A stretch of DNA of 11,358 nucleotides from an uncultured Candidatus Berkelbacteria bacterium (GCA_937895715.1 CALBLZ010000164.1:1-11358); one strand, 5' to 3'. Shown: positions 1-8,121, counted from the stretch's first letter. Program-made: numbers and translations. The notes: generated by a model not told the origin, from the sequence alone.

Positions 1-117
<117 letters not shown>

Positions 118-127
118 GTGATCTGCT

Positions 128-131
128 AGGA
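128..131 (+). promoter_or_regulatory. Shine-Dalgarno site of gatC
   Basis: An AGGA core lies 7 nt before the ATG at 139, inside the 21-nt ligA-gatC gap. It supports that ATG as the gatC start. Confidence 0.6.
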
Positions 132-138
132 TAAGCCT

Positions 139-471
139 ATGTCTACACTTCCGCGAGACGATATTGCTCACCTGGCCAAACTGGCCCGCCTCACCCTCAC
201 CGAGGAGCAGGTAGAACGATACACCCAACAGTTTGGGTCTATTTTGACGTTCGTTGAAACGCTCACCACTGTTCCAACCGACCAGGCGGCAAAAGAGGCG
301 AGTAAGCGCGGGGTAACCGGTATCAGCAATCATGTATCTGCCGACGAACCACGGGCAGCGGATAGTCTGGCAAATCTTGATCCGATGGTGGCACTTGCTG
401 GCGCACCTCTGCGTAACGGTCGCTTCATTGAGGTGCGAGCTGTACTTGCAGGTGAGGAGGAATCCGCATGA
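139..471 (+). CDS. gatC: Asp-tRNA(Asn)/Glu-tRNA(Gln) amidotransferase subunit C
   Basis: This 110-residue protein matches the short GatC family (about 95-110 residues). Near the N-terminus is IAHLAKLARLTLTEEQ, then a helix of the type FGSILTFVETL, and a C-terminal GRFIEVRAVL segment like the family's usual G-x-F-x-V-P-x-V-L ending. GatC wraps around the GatA-GatB interface and stabilises the heterotrimer that amidates Glu-tRNA(Gln) or Asp-tRNA(Asn) in the cytoplasm. The start at 139 has an AGGA ribosome site at good spacing. The stop overlaps the gatA start by 4 nt (ATGA at 468-471), which implies translational coupling. The usual P in the C-terminal motif is A here, a minor variation. Confidence 0.95.
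   Translation: MSTLPRDDIAHLAKLARLTLTEEQVERYTQQFGSILTFVETLTTVPTDQAAKEASKRGVTGISNHVSADEPRAADSLANLDPMVALAGAPLRNGRFIEVRAVLAGEEESA
454..460 (+). promoter_or_regulatory. Strong Shine-Dalgarno site of gatA inside gatC
   Basis: GAGGAGG lies 7 nt upstream of the ATG at 468. It is the strongest ribosome site in the window and fixes the gatA start at the ATGA overlap with gatC. Confidence 0.75.
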
Positions 472-1961
472 GCGCTCCATTAATTACTCTGACTATCGAA
501 GAAGTAGCGGCCGGCCTGAAGGCGGGTGAGTTTACTTCTGTAGAAATTACCCAGGCGTACCTTAATCGGATAGCTGAGCTAAACCCAAAACTCAACGTGT
601 ACGTGAATGTTTCAACAGAACTTGCCCTGGCGCAGGCTAAAGCAAGCGACGAACGCCGTGCTGCCGGCAAATCGCTCGGTGTGTTTGATGGGGTGCCCTA
701 CAATCTTAAGGATGTGTACGCAACAACCGACTCCCCGACCACAGCTTCTTCAAGAATGCTGGACGGCTGGGTTGCTCCGTACAATGCCACGGTGTACCAC
801 AAGCTGAAATCTGCCGGAGCTGTGCTTCTTGGCAAAACCAATACCGACGAATTCACCATGGGCGTTTCCACCGAAACGTCGTGGCAGGGTGTAACACGCA
901 ACCCGTGGGACCTTGAACGTGTAAGCGGCGGTTCTTCTGGTGGGCCAGCTGCGAGCATTGCGGCACAGCTTGCAACCTTTAGCATCGGAACCGATACCGG
1001 CGGGAGCGTGCGTCAGCCCTCCTCGTTTTGTGGTGTTACCGGCATGAAGCCTACCTATGGCCGCGTGAGTCGCTGGGGCGAATTGCCGATGGCAAGTTCC
1101 CTCGATCAAACTGGCCCGGTTACGCGAACTGCAAAAGACGCGGCTTTGGTATTCGAGCTGCTAGCTGGCCGCGACGAGCTTGATGCAACAACCCTCGATG
1201 ACAAGGTTCCAAGCGTAGATGGAATGATTCCCCCTGCGGGCGACAAGCCACTAGCTGGTATGAAAGTAGGCGTTGCCGAGGAGTACTTTGGCGACGGTGT
1301 ACAGCCTGGTGTCGAAAAGCTGATCCGCGAAGCAATTGCTCAGGTGGAGCGCCTGGGTGCCACGGTTACTAAGGTGTCGCTACCGGCGGTTCCCCATGCT
1401 CTTGCTGCGTACTACATAATTGCTCCAGCCGAAGTGTCCTCGAATATGGCCCGTTACGACGGTATTCGCTTTGGCCATTCAGTTGAGCGTGAGAATTCTG
1501 GTGAAAAAGCTAGTTTGTACGATATCTACGCCAAAAGCCGCGCCGAAGGAATCGGCACTGAAGTGCAGCGTCGAATTATGCTCGGCACCCACGTGCTATC
1601 TGCTGGGCACTACGACGCCTACTACCGGAAAGCAGAAGAAGTGCGCCAGGTTGTGGCGACTCAGTTTGCTGAGGCTTTTAGTGAGGTTGATGTGCTACTT
1701 GCGCCTGTTTCTCCGAATACAGCATTTAAGATTGGTGAGCAGGTGAACGACCCAGTAGCAATGTACAAGGAAGATGTCTTAGCAGTACCGGCGAACATTG
1801 GTGGGATCCCAGGCATCAGCGTGCCGTGTGGTTTTTCCAATGGCTTGCCAGTGGGGCTACAGATTCTGGCTGGACGGCTTAACGAAGCAGCGCTCTTTAA
1901 GACCGCTATCGCCTACCAGGCAGCAACTGATTTTCATAAGCAGTATCCGGAGGTCGCATGA
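468..1961 (+). CDS. gatA: Asp-tRNA(Asn)/Glu-tRNA(Gln) amidotransferase subunit A (glutaminase/amidase)
   Basis: At 497 residues this is a full-length amidase-signature protein. GatA hydrolyses glutamine and channels ammonia to GatB, which amidates the mischarged tRNA. The Ser-cisSer-Lys triad is visible: Lys81 in PYNLKDV, Ser156 in the GGSSGG loop and nucleophile Ser180 in [11 protein letters not shown]. Each is two positions later than in S. aureus GatA (79/154/178). [12 protein letters not shown] follows at 193-204, and the C-terminal [11 protein letters not shown] and [11 protein letters not shown] motifs are intact. One small oddity is Pro160 directly after GGSSGG, where Ser or Ala is usual. 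Neighbouring gatC and the later gatB support the assignment over other amidases. The stop overlaps the next start by 4 nt (1958-1961). Confidence 0.97.
   Translation: MSAPLITLTIEEVAAGLKAGEFTSVEITQAYLNRIAELNPKLNVYVNVSTELALAQAKASDERRAAGKSLGVFDGVPYNLKDVYATTDSPTTASSRMLDGWVAPYNATVYHKLKSAGAVLLGKTNTDEFTMGVSTETSWQGVTRNPWDLERVSGGSSGGPAASIAAQLATFSIGTDTGGSVRQPSSFCGVTGMKPTYGRVSRWGELPMASSLDQTGPVTRTAKDAALVFELLAGRDELDATTLDDKVPSVDGMIPPAGDKPLAGMKVGVAEEYFGDGVQPGVEKLIREAIAQVERLGATVTKVSLPAVPHALAAYYIIAPAEVSSNMARYDGIRFGHSVERENSGEKASLYDIYAKSRAEGIGTEVQRRIMLGTHVLSAGHYDAYYRKAEEVRQVVATQFAEAFSEVDVLLAPVSPNTAFKIGEQVNDPVAMYKEDVLAVPANIGGIPGISVPCGFSNGLPVGLQILAGRLNEAALFKTAIAYQAATDFHKQYPEVA
1949..1953 (+). promoter_or_regulatory. 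Shine-Dalgarno site of the cyclophilin gene inside gatA
   Basis: GGAGG ends 4 nt before the ATG at 1958. It is close but strong, and it supports initiation at the ATGA overlap. Confidence 0.6.
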
Positions 1962-2671
1962 AAGTACGTATCGCACTCGTTGTATTTTTGGTTGTTATTA
2001 TTGTGTTACCAGTTTCTATGATGTTCCTTACGGACGACACAGGGACGAATAGTACATCTCCAACGGCAACAGCCACTCCTACGCCATCAACAGCAGCAAC
2101 AGCAACTTCATCTCCTAATAACGGCGCTAGCGTCAAAATGAACATGGAAATCAAAGAAAGCGACTTCGCAACAGCAACTCAGGTTATTCTCAAGACTAAC
2201 CTTGGTGATATTCGCCTCGACCTGTTTAAGGACAAATCTCCAAAAACTGTCCAGAACTTTGTAACCCTAGGTAAGGTTGGTTACTACGAGGGGGTTATCT
2301 TCCACCGGGTGATTGAGGGGTTCATGATCCAGGGTGGCGATCCAACCGGTACAGGTACTAGCGGTAAGAGTATCTATGGCGCCAGGTTTGCAGACGAAAT
2401 TAACGACCAGAAGATCGTTAAGGGATCTCTTGCCATGGCTAACTCTGGGCCAAACACTAACGGTAGCCAGTTCTTTATCGTAACGAGCAGCACAGACCCC
2501 GAGGATGTCGATAACAAGCAGACGCATTTAGATGGTAAGCACACAAACTTCGGCAAGGTTGCCGACGATGCCTCAATGGCAGTTGTGCAAAAGATTGCCG
2601 CAACACCGGTCGGCGCTGGCGATAAGCCGCGCACGGCAGTGGTAATCACAGGATTCGAAATCGTAAAGTAA
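1958..2671 (+). CDS. Membrane-anchored cyclophilin-type peptidyl-prolyl cis-trans isomerase
   Basis: This 237-residue protein has a hydrophobic N-terminal segment (about 4-24), a Ser/Thr/Pro/Ala linker (about 28-57) and a cyclophilin domain (about 75-237). Cyclophilins speed cis-trans isomerisation of X-Pro bonds. Family motifs are clear: [20 protein letters not shown] at 114-133, [15 protein letters not shown] at 161-175 and [11 protein letters not shown] at 191-201. Counterparts of human CypA active-site residues are Arg117, Phe122, Gln125, Phe173 and His195. The position of CypA Trp121 is His190; lack of that Trp is common in bacterial cyclophilins and usually lowers cyclosporin binding. 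There is no lipobox cysteine, so I infer a signal anchor with the isomerase outside the membrane, probably folding exported proteins. It sits between gatA and gatB and overlaps gatA by 4 nt. Confidence 0.92.
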   Translation: MKVRIALVVFLVVIIVLPVSMMFLTDDTGTNSTSPTATATPTPSTAATATSSPNNGASVKMNMEIKESDFATATQVILKTNLGDIRLDLFKDKSPKTVQNFVTLGKVGYYEGVIFHRVIEGFMIQGGDPTGTGTSGKSIYGARFADEINDQKIVKGSLAMANSGPNTNGSQFFIVTSSTDPEDVDNKQTHLDGKHTNFGKVADDASMAVVQKIAATPVGAGDKPRTAVVITGFEIVK

Positions 2672-2678
2672 CCGCGAA

Positions 2679-3173
2679 ATGGCGCAGTACCAGAAGAATA
2701 ACCAGCGTCACCAGGCTCCCAGTGGGCCCAGCTTTGAGCAGCAGGTGATTGAGGGATTCTTTAAAGGTCTGTGGTGGCTTATTTGCCTGCTATTTAAGGG
2801 GATGCAGAAGAAGGCTCAGCGTTCCCGCCCGCATCAAGTTTCGAACTCGACCGCTCGTGAGCTACAGCAGCACTGGCAGCAAATTTCTGCATACCGATTT
2901 AATCAACAAACCTGGCCACTTGCGGTAAGCGAAGCCGATAAGCTGGTTGATACTGCTCTAAAATCTGCCGGCTTTGCTGGATCGACCTTTGCCGACCGCT
3001 TAAAATCAGCTGAACGATTTTTTCGGCCTAACGCCTACCAGGCGCTGTGGGATGCCCACAAGCTCCGCAACAATATTGCGCACCAGGTAGGCTATGGCTT
3101 GAGCCAGCAGCAGGTGAACCAAGCGATGTATAGTTTTGAACAAGCCCTGAATATTCTAGGAGTAATCGTATGA
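2679..3173 (+). CDS. Small protein with a hydrophobic N-terminal segment and a HEPN-like R-x4-H motif
   Basis: I do not recognise this 164-residue protein as a named family. Residues 1-20 are polar and Gln-rich. A short hydrophobic stretch around 27-40 (GFFKGLWWLICLLFKG) could dip into or cross the membrane, and a basic segment follows. Residues about 60-164 look all-helical and contain WDAHKLRNNIAHQ (124-136). There Arg130 and His135 form an R-x4-H motif, preceded by helices and followed by a final helix with a conserved-looking aromatic/Leu pattern. This resembles HEPN-fold domains, many of which are ribonucleases using R-x4-6-H. That is pattern recognition, not a search result, and many HEPN-like proteins are not nucleases. 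The start at 2679 has no clear ribosome site. It lies 7 nt after the cyclophilin gene and overlaps gatB by 4 nt (3170-3173). Confidence 0.8.
   Translation: MAQYQKNNQRHQAPSGPSFEQQVIEGFFKGLWWLICLLFKGMQKKAQRSRPHQVSNSTARELQQHWQQISAYRFNQQTWPLAVSEADKLVDTALKSAGFAGSTFADRLKSAERFFRPNAYQALWDAHKLRNNIAHQVGYGLSQQQVNQAMYSFEQALNILGVIV
3158..3162 (+). promoter_or_regulatory. Shine-Dalgarno site of gatB
   Basis: AGGAG lies 7 nt before the ATG at 3170, inside the end of the preceding gene. It fixes the gatB start at the ATGA overlap. Confidence 0.65.
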
Positions 3174-4630
3174 GCGCCCCGTTTCGCATTATTGTTGGGT
3201 TAGAAGTTCACGTTGAGTTAAATACGGCAACAAAAATGTTCTGCCGGTGTATTAATGATCCGTTCAATAGCGAGCCGAACACACACGTGTGTCCGGTGTG
3301 CTTAGGCTTGCCCGGAGCGTTGCCTACACCGAATGCGGCTGCGATACGTTCGATTCTTCTACTAGGGAAAGCGTTAGGTTCAACGCCAAATCCGTTGAGT
3401 CGATGGGATCGTAAGCACTACTTCTATCCCGACCTCCCAAAGGGCTACCAGATTTCACAGCTCGACCTGCCGTTCTGCGTTGGCGGTTCAATTGATCTCC
3501 TTGCCGATGATGGAAGTGTCGAAAAAACTGTGACGTTTGAGCGTGCTCACCTCGAGGAAGATGCCGGAAAACTCATGCACGGCAGCAAGCAGGGGTACTC
3601 ACAGGTAGACCTAAACCGCGCCGGCGTTCCGCTTGTAGAAATGGTAAGCAATCCTGATTTAGAGAATGCTGCTCAGGCACGCAAGTTCCTCCAGGAGTTG
3701 CAGCTACTAGTGCGCACCCTAGGTATCTCCGACGCCGACATGGAAAAGGGCCAGATGCGCTGCGATGTAAACATCAATGTTGCCTTTACCGATCCTGCAA
3801 CAGGCAAGGAAGTTCGCACCCCGATTACTGAGGTGAAGAATGTGAACTCAAGTCGTGCTGTAGAGCGCTCCATTGCAACTGAGTCACAGCGTCAGTACGA
3901 CGAGTGGATTGCCGGTGGCCCAATTACTACCCGAACGAGTAAAATCACTGCCGGTTGGGATGAGGATAAAGAGAAGGTGAATGTGCAGCGGGCGAAAGAA
4001 GGCTCGGCCGATTACCGTTACATGCCAGAACCTGATCTGCCCCCAGTTGAGGTGTTTAAATCTGACGCCCTAAACCCTGACTCCCTCGTTCTTCCAAAAC
4101 TGCCAAACCAGTGGCGGGCTGAGCTTGTGGCTGCCGGAGTGGGAATGCAAGACGTGAATACCCTGCTCACAATCGACAACATGCGGTTGATCAGACTAAA
4201 GAGATTAGAGCAACTTCTTTTAAAGAACCCATCAGTTCCCACGAAGACCATAGTTAATTGGCTAGTAAATGCGGGCGAGTGTATGCGGATAGAAGACACA
4301 GAGCTTCTCGGCTTGATTGCACTCGCAGAGGTGGGGGAAGTTTCTTTCTCGGCTGTGCGCCCAAAGCTTGCCGAGCTTGCACCGCTGCTAACACCTGGCG
4401 CAAACCTGAAAGATGCGGTGAAAAGCCTCGGACTGCTACAAGAGCATGACCCTGCTGTGGTAGAATCTGCCATAGAAGCAGTACTGATTGAGCAGGCTCA
4501 GGCGGTGGCAGACTACAAGGCAGGGAACGAGCGACTCTTTGGATTCCTCGTCGGCCAAGTTATGAAGCGCTGTCAGGGCAAGGCGCAGCCAGCACTCATA
4601 AACGAAGCACTCAAACGGGCACTTAGCTAA
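3170..4630 (+). CDS. gatB: Asp-tRNA(Asn)/Glu-tRNA(Gln) amidotransferase subunit B
   Basis: This full-length 486-residue GatB is the subunit that activates the mischarged aminoacyl-tRNA with ATP and amidates it using ammonia from GatA. The N-terminal signature IVGLEVHVEL (8-17) is present. Cys25/Cys27 and Cys41/Cys44 (FCRC and CPVCLGLPG) make the expected zinc site. DRKHYFYPDLPKGYQISQ and the later RCDVNINV and ITEVKNVNSSRAVERSI segments are typical of the kinase-like core. ADYRYMPEPDLPP at 282-294 is also diagnostic. The C-terminal part (about 330-486) corresponds to the helical and YqeY-like tRNA-binding domains, ending in RCQGKAQPALINEAL. Its separation from gatCA by two unrelated genes is the only unusual point. 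Confidence 0.97.
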   Translation: MSAPFRIIVGLEVHVELNTATKMFCRCINDPFNSEPNTHVCPVCLGLPGALPTPNAAAIRSILLLGKALGSTPNPLSRWDRKHYFYPDLPKGYQISQLDLPFCVGGSIDLLADDGSVEKTVTFERAHLEEDAGKLMHGSKQGYSQVDLNRAGVPLVEMVSNPDLENAAQARKFLQELQLLVRTLGISDADMEKGQMRCDVNINVAFTDPATGKEVRTPITEVKNVNSSRAVERSIATESQRQYDEWIAGGPITTRTSKITAGWDEDKEKVNVQRAKEGSADYRYMPEPDLPPVEVFKSDALNPDSLVLPKLPNQWRAELVAAGVGMQDVNTLLTIDNMRLIRLKRLEQLLLKNPSVPTKTIVNWLVNAGECMRIEDTELLGLIALAEVGEVSFSAVRPKLAELAPLLTPGANLKDAVKSLGLLQEHDPAVVESAIEAVLIEQAQAVADYKAGNERLFGFLVGQVMKRCQGKAQPALINEALKRALS

Positions 4631-4635
4631 CTATT

Positions 4636-6513
4636 ATGAAAGTAGAACCACGGGAGCATGAAAAGGGGCGTGCTGACGAGGTAGCGCCAGAAGAGATCAA
4701 GGATCAGGCTACAGAAACTGATGCTGTTGAAGCGTTAACTGAATCAGAAGAAGCACCAGAAGTCCTGGAAGAAGATTCTGAGGAGGTAGAGGAGGATGTG
4801 GAAGATGAGGCTGAACCGGCCAAGGGTGGAAAGAAGCCAAAAGAAGATGCAGTTCAAGTTAAAGTTTCAAAAAAAGTTCTCTGGTCGGGGATAATTACCG
4901 CAGTTGTCGTGCTACTAGGTCTTGGTGCCTGGTATTTTGGGTGGTACCAAAAAGCCATGGATTACTACAACGCGGCAAGTATCAGTATTAAAGTTCGAGA
5001 AGGGGAAACCTTTGTTATTGAGGGCGCCTCGGTGCTTATCAATGGAAAGTCATACACTACTGACAGCAACGGCAAGATTGTAATTGACTCAATTGTTGCT
5101 GGCTCGTACCAGGTCGCAGTTGCGAAAGATGGCTACTTCCCTCTCGATGAATCTTTAGAAATCAAGCGGGGTGATAACGACCTGAAGGTTTACTCTCTCA
5201 ATAAGCTGCCAGCCAAGCTCTACTCAGCTAAAGGCTTTGTCTTTGACTACGTGAGTGAAATGCCGCTTGCAGACGTTCAGGTTACGCTTGGCACAAAGTC
5301 TGTGCGCACCGCTCCGAGTGGCGAGTACAGCTTTGATAAGCTCGTGCCGGGTACCTACAAAACCTCAGTTGTGCGTTCGGGTTACATTAACCAAGATGTG
5401 AATGTGGAAATAACCGATGCTGACGCGGTAAACCCAGAGGTTAAGCTAGTTCCGATCGGGCAGGTAATATTTGTTTCGAATCGTGACGGCAAACGAGCGC
5501 TCTATAGCAGCAACTACGATGGCACTGACCAGCAAAAACTAGTTGAGCCACAGAACAGCGGTGAAGATTACGCCCCCGTAATGTCACCTGATGGTAAGTG
5601 GGTAGCATTTTCTTCTACTCGTGAGGGCACAAAGAGTAACTATGGCAGTTCCCTGGCCAAGCTCTACATTGTAAGCCGTGATGGCAAAGAGTTGCGCAAG
5701 GTGAACGACGATGTGTCTCACAGCGAGCTTAAGTGGTCTTCAACCAGTCGGTTTATCTACTACAGCGCCTACACCGACAAGGCTCTCACTCAGTTTGTGC
5801 GACGCGTGTACGACGTTTCTCGCAAAACCACCGTGGATTTCTCTGAGAATATTGGTTCAGTGCAGTTTAGTCCGAACGGTACGCAGCTGGCGTACGCCTA
5901 CCAAGTTCAGGTTGCCCTGCCAACTCCTACTCCTACCCCAAGTCCCGATCCATCTGCCTCTCCAATTCCAACGCCAACCCCAACACCAACAATTCAGTAT
6001 GAGTGGCGCAGCCGGGTTAGTAGTATTGATTTAGTAACCGGTGAGCGTAAGCAGTTAGCAGATAAGGCGGCTTCTTTCATTGACCGGCTCAGTTACTCAC
6101 CAGATGGTGGTACGGTGTACTTTGAAGCCTCGATCGATAACCAGCGCAAGCGGTACCAGCACCTACTAAAGACCGGTGAGGAGGCCGAGATTTCCCTGCC
6201 GTCTACACCAGATACTCGCTCCTATGTGCTATCACCAAGCGGCACGTCTAAGGTGTTCGTGGAGAGTCGAGACGGTAAGGGTGATGTATTTATGGTTAAT
6301 GCTAATGGTACTAACGAGAAGCGCCTCACAAGTTTTGGACTGGCCAATGCTAACTATGTGCCAGTATGGGATGCGGCTGGTGGGTACGTGTTGTTCACTG
6401 TTTCGCGCCAGGGTGAAAGTGCATACTATATTGTGGCTACCAGCGGTGGAACACAAAAGAAGGTAGTAGACATGCTTGCAGATAACAACACCGCAGACTA
6501 CTACGGTCAGTAA
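4636..6513 (+). CDS. Single-pass membrane protein with PEGA-like domains and a TolB-like beta-propeller
   Basis: The protein has 625 residues. Residues 1-75 are strongly acidic with a basic end and are probably cytoplasmic. One membrane helix follows at about 81-102. Two beta-sandwich domains of PEGA or carboxypeptidase-regulatory type lie at about 115-190 and 196-273, with signatures such as SIVAGSYQVAVAKDGYFP and KLVPGTYKTSVVRSGYI. Residues about 275-625 form a TolB/PD40-like propeller with repeats such as APVMSPDGKWVAFSS, VQFSPNGTQLAYAY and LSYSPDGGTVYFEA. A Pro/Thr/Ser linker (428-453) interrupts the propeller. Such extracellular propellers usually bind proteins or cell-wall polymers, but no substrate can be read here. 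The start is 5 nt after gatB with no ribosome site visible. Cell-surface placement is inferred from the topology. Confidence 0.85.
   Translation: MKVEPREHEKGRADEVAPEEIKDQATETDAVEALTESEEAPEVLEEDSEEVEEDVEDEAEPAKGGKKPKEDAVQVKVSKKVLWSGIITAVVVLLGLGAWYFGWYQKAMDYYNAASISIKVREGETFVIEGASVLINGKSYTTDSNGKIVIDSIVAGSYQVAVAKDGYFPLDESLEIKRGDNDLKVYSLNKLPAKLYSAKGFVFDYVSEMPLADVQVTLGTKSVRTAPSGEYSFDKLVPGTYKTSVVRSGYINQDVNVEITDADAVNPEVKLVPIGQVIFVSNRDGKRALYSSNYDGTDQQKLVEPQNSGEDYAPVMSPDGKWVAFSSTREGTKSNYGSSLAKLYIVSRDGKELRKVNDDVSHSELKWSSTSRFIYYSAYTDKALTQFVRRVYDVSRKTTVDFSENIGSVQFSPNGTQLAYAYQVQVALPTPTPTPSPDPSASPIPTPTPTPTIQYEWRSRVSSIDLVTGERKQLADKAASFIDRLSYSPDGGTVYFEASIDNQRKRYQHLLKTGEEAEISLPSTPDTRSYVLSPSGTSKVFVESRDGKGDVFMVNANGTNEKRLTSFGLANANYVPVWDAAGGYVLFTVSRQGESAYYIVATSGGTQKKVVDMLADNNTADYYGQ
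5920..5991 (+). repeat. Degenerate Pro-Thr coding repeat (low complexity)
   Basis: A run of CCN-ACN codon pairs encodes residues 429-452 of the propeller protein. The two Pro-Thr blocks are separated by a short Ser/Pro/Asp stretch. Synonymous third bases vary between units, so this is not a perfect DNA microsatellite. It is most simply an extended flexible linker. Confidence 0.7.
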
Positions 6514-6540
6514 CCAAAATTTCCCGCGAATTTCATACCT

Positions 6541-6822
6541 ATGCTCTCAACCCTTGATATCCTCTATATTGTTCTCTCGTTCTGTGCCATTGCCATAACA
6601 ATTATGGTGGTCCTGCTTGGAGCGGAGACATTGCGAACCGTGCGTGATTTGCGTCAGATTTCATCGAATGTAGAGCAGATCACGCACCTCGCACAGCGGG
6701 TTGCACTGCTGGTATTCCCTGGTGTCGAGCGCGTAGCTAAGAGTGCAGATTCGCTTGAGCGCAATGTGGCGGGCGCGATTAAAAAAGTATCAGACAAGCT
6801 GGGTAAATTAACCAAAGACTAG
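6541..6822 (+). CDS. Small single-pass membrane protein of unknown function
   Basis: I do not recognise a named family. The 93-residue product begins with a strong hydrophobic helix (about 5-28). A long amphipathic, probably helical or coiled-coil segment follows (about 31-57, with Arg, Asp and Gln at regular spacing), then a Lys-rich tail ending in DKLGKLTKD. The layout recalls small DUF948-like membrane proteins, but this is only a resemblance. It is 27 nt downstream of the propeller gene, and its TAG stop is 2 nt before the next ATG, so it is probably cotranscribed with the htrA-like protease. No Shine-Dalgarno sequence is visible before the ATG. Length and context make it a likely real gene. 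Confidence 0.75.
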   Translation: MLSTLDILYIVLSFCAIAITIMVVLLGAETLRTVRDLRQISSNVEQITHLAQRVALLVFPGVERVAKSADSLERNVAGAIKKVSDKLGKLTKD

Positions 6823-6824
6823 GC

Positions 6825-8105
6825 ATGAAGAAGAATACTGAACAAGAAGACCTCACTATGCCATCACACACCGAAGACGAACAAGCAGGCGCAATGGACG
6901 CTGAGTGGTACGCGCGCCACGGTAAGCACCCGGGTTTTAGTTGGAGGCGCCCTTTGGGTATCGTCATTCTTTTGATTATCAACCTGTTGGTTGGGGTTAC
7001 TGGTGGTATTTTCGGCTTTGTAGCACTAAGCAGCGGGCGAAGTGAGTTTGCTATGAATATGCGTACAGCCCTCAATCTAGGCGACTCCGAAGTACGTGTT
7101 CCGGTACGCCAAGACGTATTGGTGCAAGAGAGTTCTGCATTTATCGATGCTGCAAAGAAAGTTGAGCCAGCAGTAGTTTCAATTTCTGCAAACGTACAGG
7201 TATCCGATTTCTTTGGTCGCACATCTACAGCTCAGGCTGGCGCTGGTAGCGGGTTCATTCTTACTTCAGATGGCCTGATTGTCACCAACCGTCACGTTAT
7301 CGAGCAGCAGGGTGCAACGTTTAAAGTAATTCTCGACGATGGCCGGATCTTTGATGGAACGGTAAAGGCGATCGATACCCTTAATGACCTTGCAGTAATC
7401 AAAATTGACGCACAAGACCTTCCTTCAGTAGAGCTTGGTAGTTCGGACGCCCTTAAAGTTGGGCAGTTTGTGTTAGCGGTTGGTAATGCACTGGGAGAGT
7501 TCAAAAATTCAGTGTCACTGGGAATCGTTTCCGCAAAAGGTCGTGAGCTGAGTAACGTAGGAGGAGGGACAGGCTCAGAAGATCTGAGTGAACTTATTCA
7601 AACTGACGCCTCAATCAATCCGGGGAACTCGGGTGGCCCACTGGTAAACAGTGCGGGTCAAGTTGTAGGGATCAATACCGCGATTGCTAGCCCGACTGGA
7701 AGCTCTGTTGGTGTCGGTTTTGCCATCTCCATTGATAGCGTGCGAACCATACTCGAGAGCGTGCGCAAGACTGGCGAGATCGTCCGGCCGTACCTGGGTG
7801 TACGCTACCTGCCACTCAACAAGACCATCCAGCGCCTTAACAGCCTTTCGGTGGATTACGGCGTACTCGTGCTGCGAGGTACCGGAACAGGCCAGCTAGC
7901 GGTGTCTCCGGGCAGTCCGGCTGACAAAGCGGGGATTGTTGAGAACGATATTATTCTTGAAATTGCAGGGGATCGGATCGACGAAAATAACTCACTCCAA
8001 AAACGCCTTGCCAAGCGAACGGTGGGTGAAAAAGTTGATGTAAAAATTCAGCGCAAAGGTGTTGAGCAAACGATTTCGGTAACACTCGAGCAGCAGCCAA
8101 AGTAG
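6825..8105 (+). CDS. Membrane-anchored HtrA/DegP-type serine protease with PDZ domain
   Basis: This 426-residue S1C-family protease probably degrades or refolds damaged exported proteins. Residues 1-42 are charged and cytoplasmic, and one membrane helix spans about 43-69. The trypsin-like domain (about 105-310) has an intact triad: His157 in TNRHVIE, Asp188 in LNDLAVIKID and Ser269 in INPGNSGGPL. The oxyanion and substrate motifs GVGFAISID follow. A single PDZ domain lies at about 325-422, with SPADKAGIVENDIILEIAGD in its core. Topology resembles Gram-positive HtrA proteins rather than soluble periplasmic DegP. I chose the first ATG, 2 nt after the upstream stop; Met12 is a possible alternative and would not remove any domain. 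It is the last gene before the strand's terminator. Confidence 0.95.
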   Translation: MKKNTEQEDLTMPSHTEDEQAGAMDAEWYARHGKHPGFSWRRPLGIVILLIINLLVGVTGGIFGFVALSSGRSEFAMNMRTALNLGDSEVRVPVRQDVLVQESSAFIDAAKKVEPAVVSISANVQVSDFFGRTSTAQAGAGSGFILTSDGLIVTNRHVIEQQGATFKVILDDGRIFDGTVKAIDTLNDLAVIKIDAQDLPSVELGSSDALKVGQFVLAVGNALGEFKNSVSLGIVSAKGRELSNVGGGTGSEDLSELIQTDASINPGNSGGPLVNSAGQVVGINTAIASPTGSSVGVGFAISIDSVRTILESVRKTGEIVRPYLGVRYLPLNKTIQRLNSLSVDYGVLVLRGTGTGQLAVSPGSPADKAGIVENDIILEIAGDRIDENNSLQKRLAKRTVGEKVDVKIQRKGVEQTISVTLEQQPK

Positions 8106-8121
8106 TGGTATAGGTATGGCT

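Noticed and set aside
2050..2120. ACA/GCA-rich tract in the cyclophilin gene as a tandem repeat or CRISPR-like element
   Set aside because: It encodes a Thr/Ala/Pro linker with irregular units and no fixed repeat or spacer.
4018..4473. 151-residue minus-strand open frame inside gatB
   Set aside because: Ser-rich, low-complexity translation, antisense to a clearly conserved gene; a shadow of gatB codon bias.
6514..6540. Promoter or terminator in the 27-nt gap before the 93-residue gene
   Set aside because: Only a 5-bp AT-only inverted repeat (AAATT/AATTT) and no convincing -10/-35 pair. CCGCGAA is shared with the start region at 2673-2679 but is too short to mean anything.
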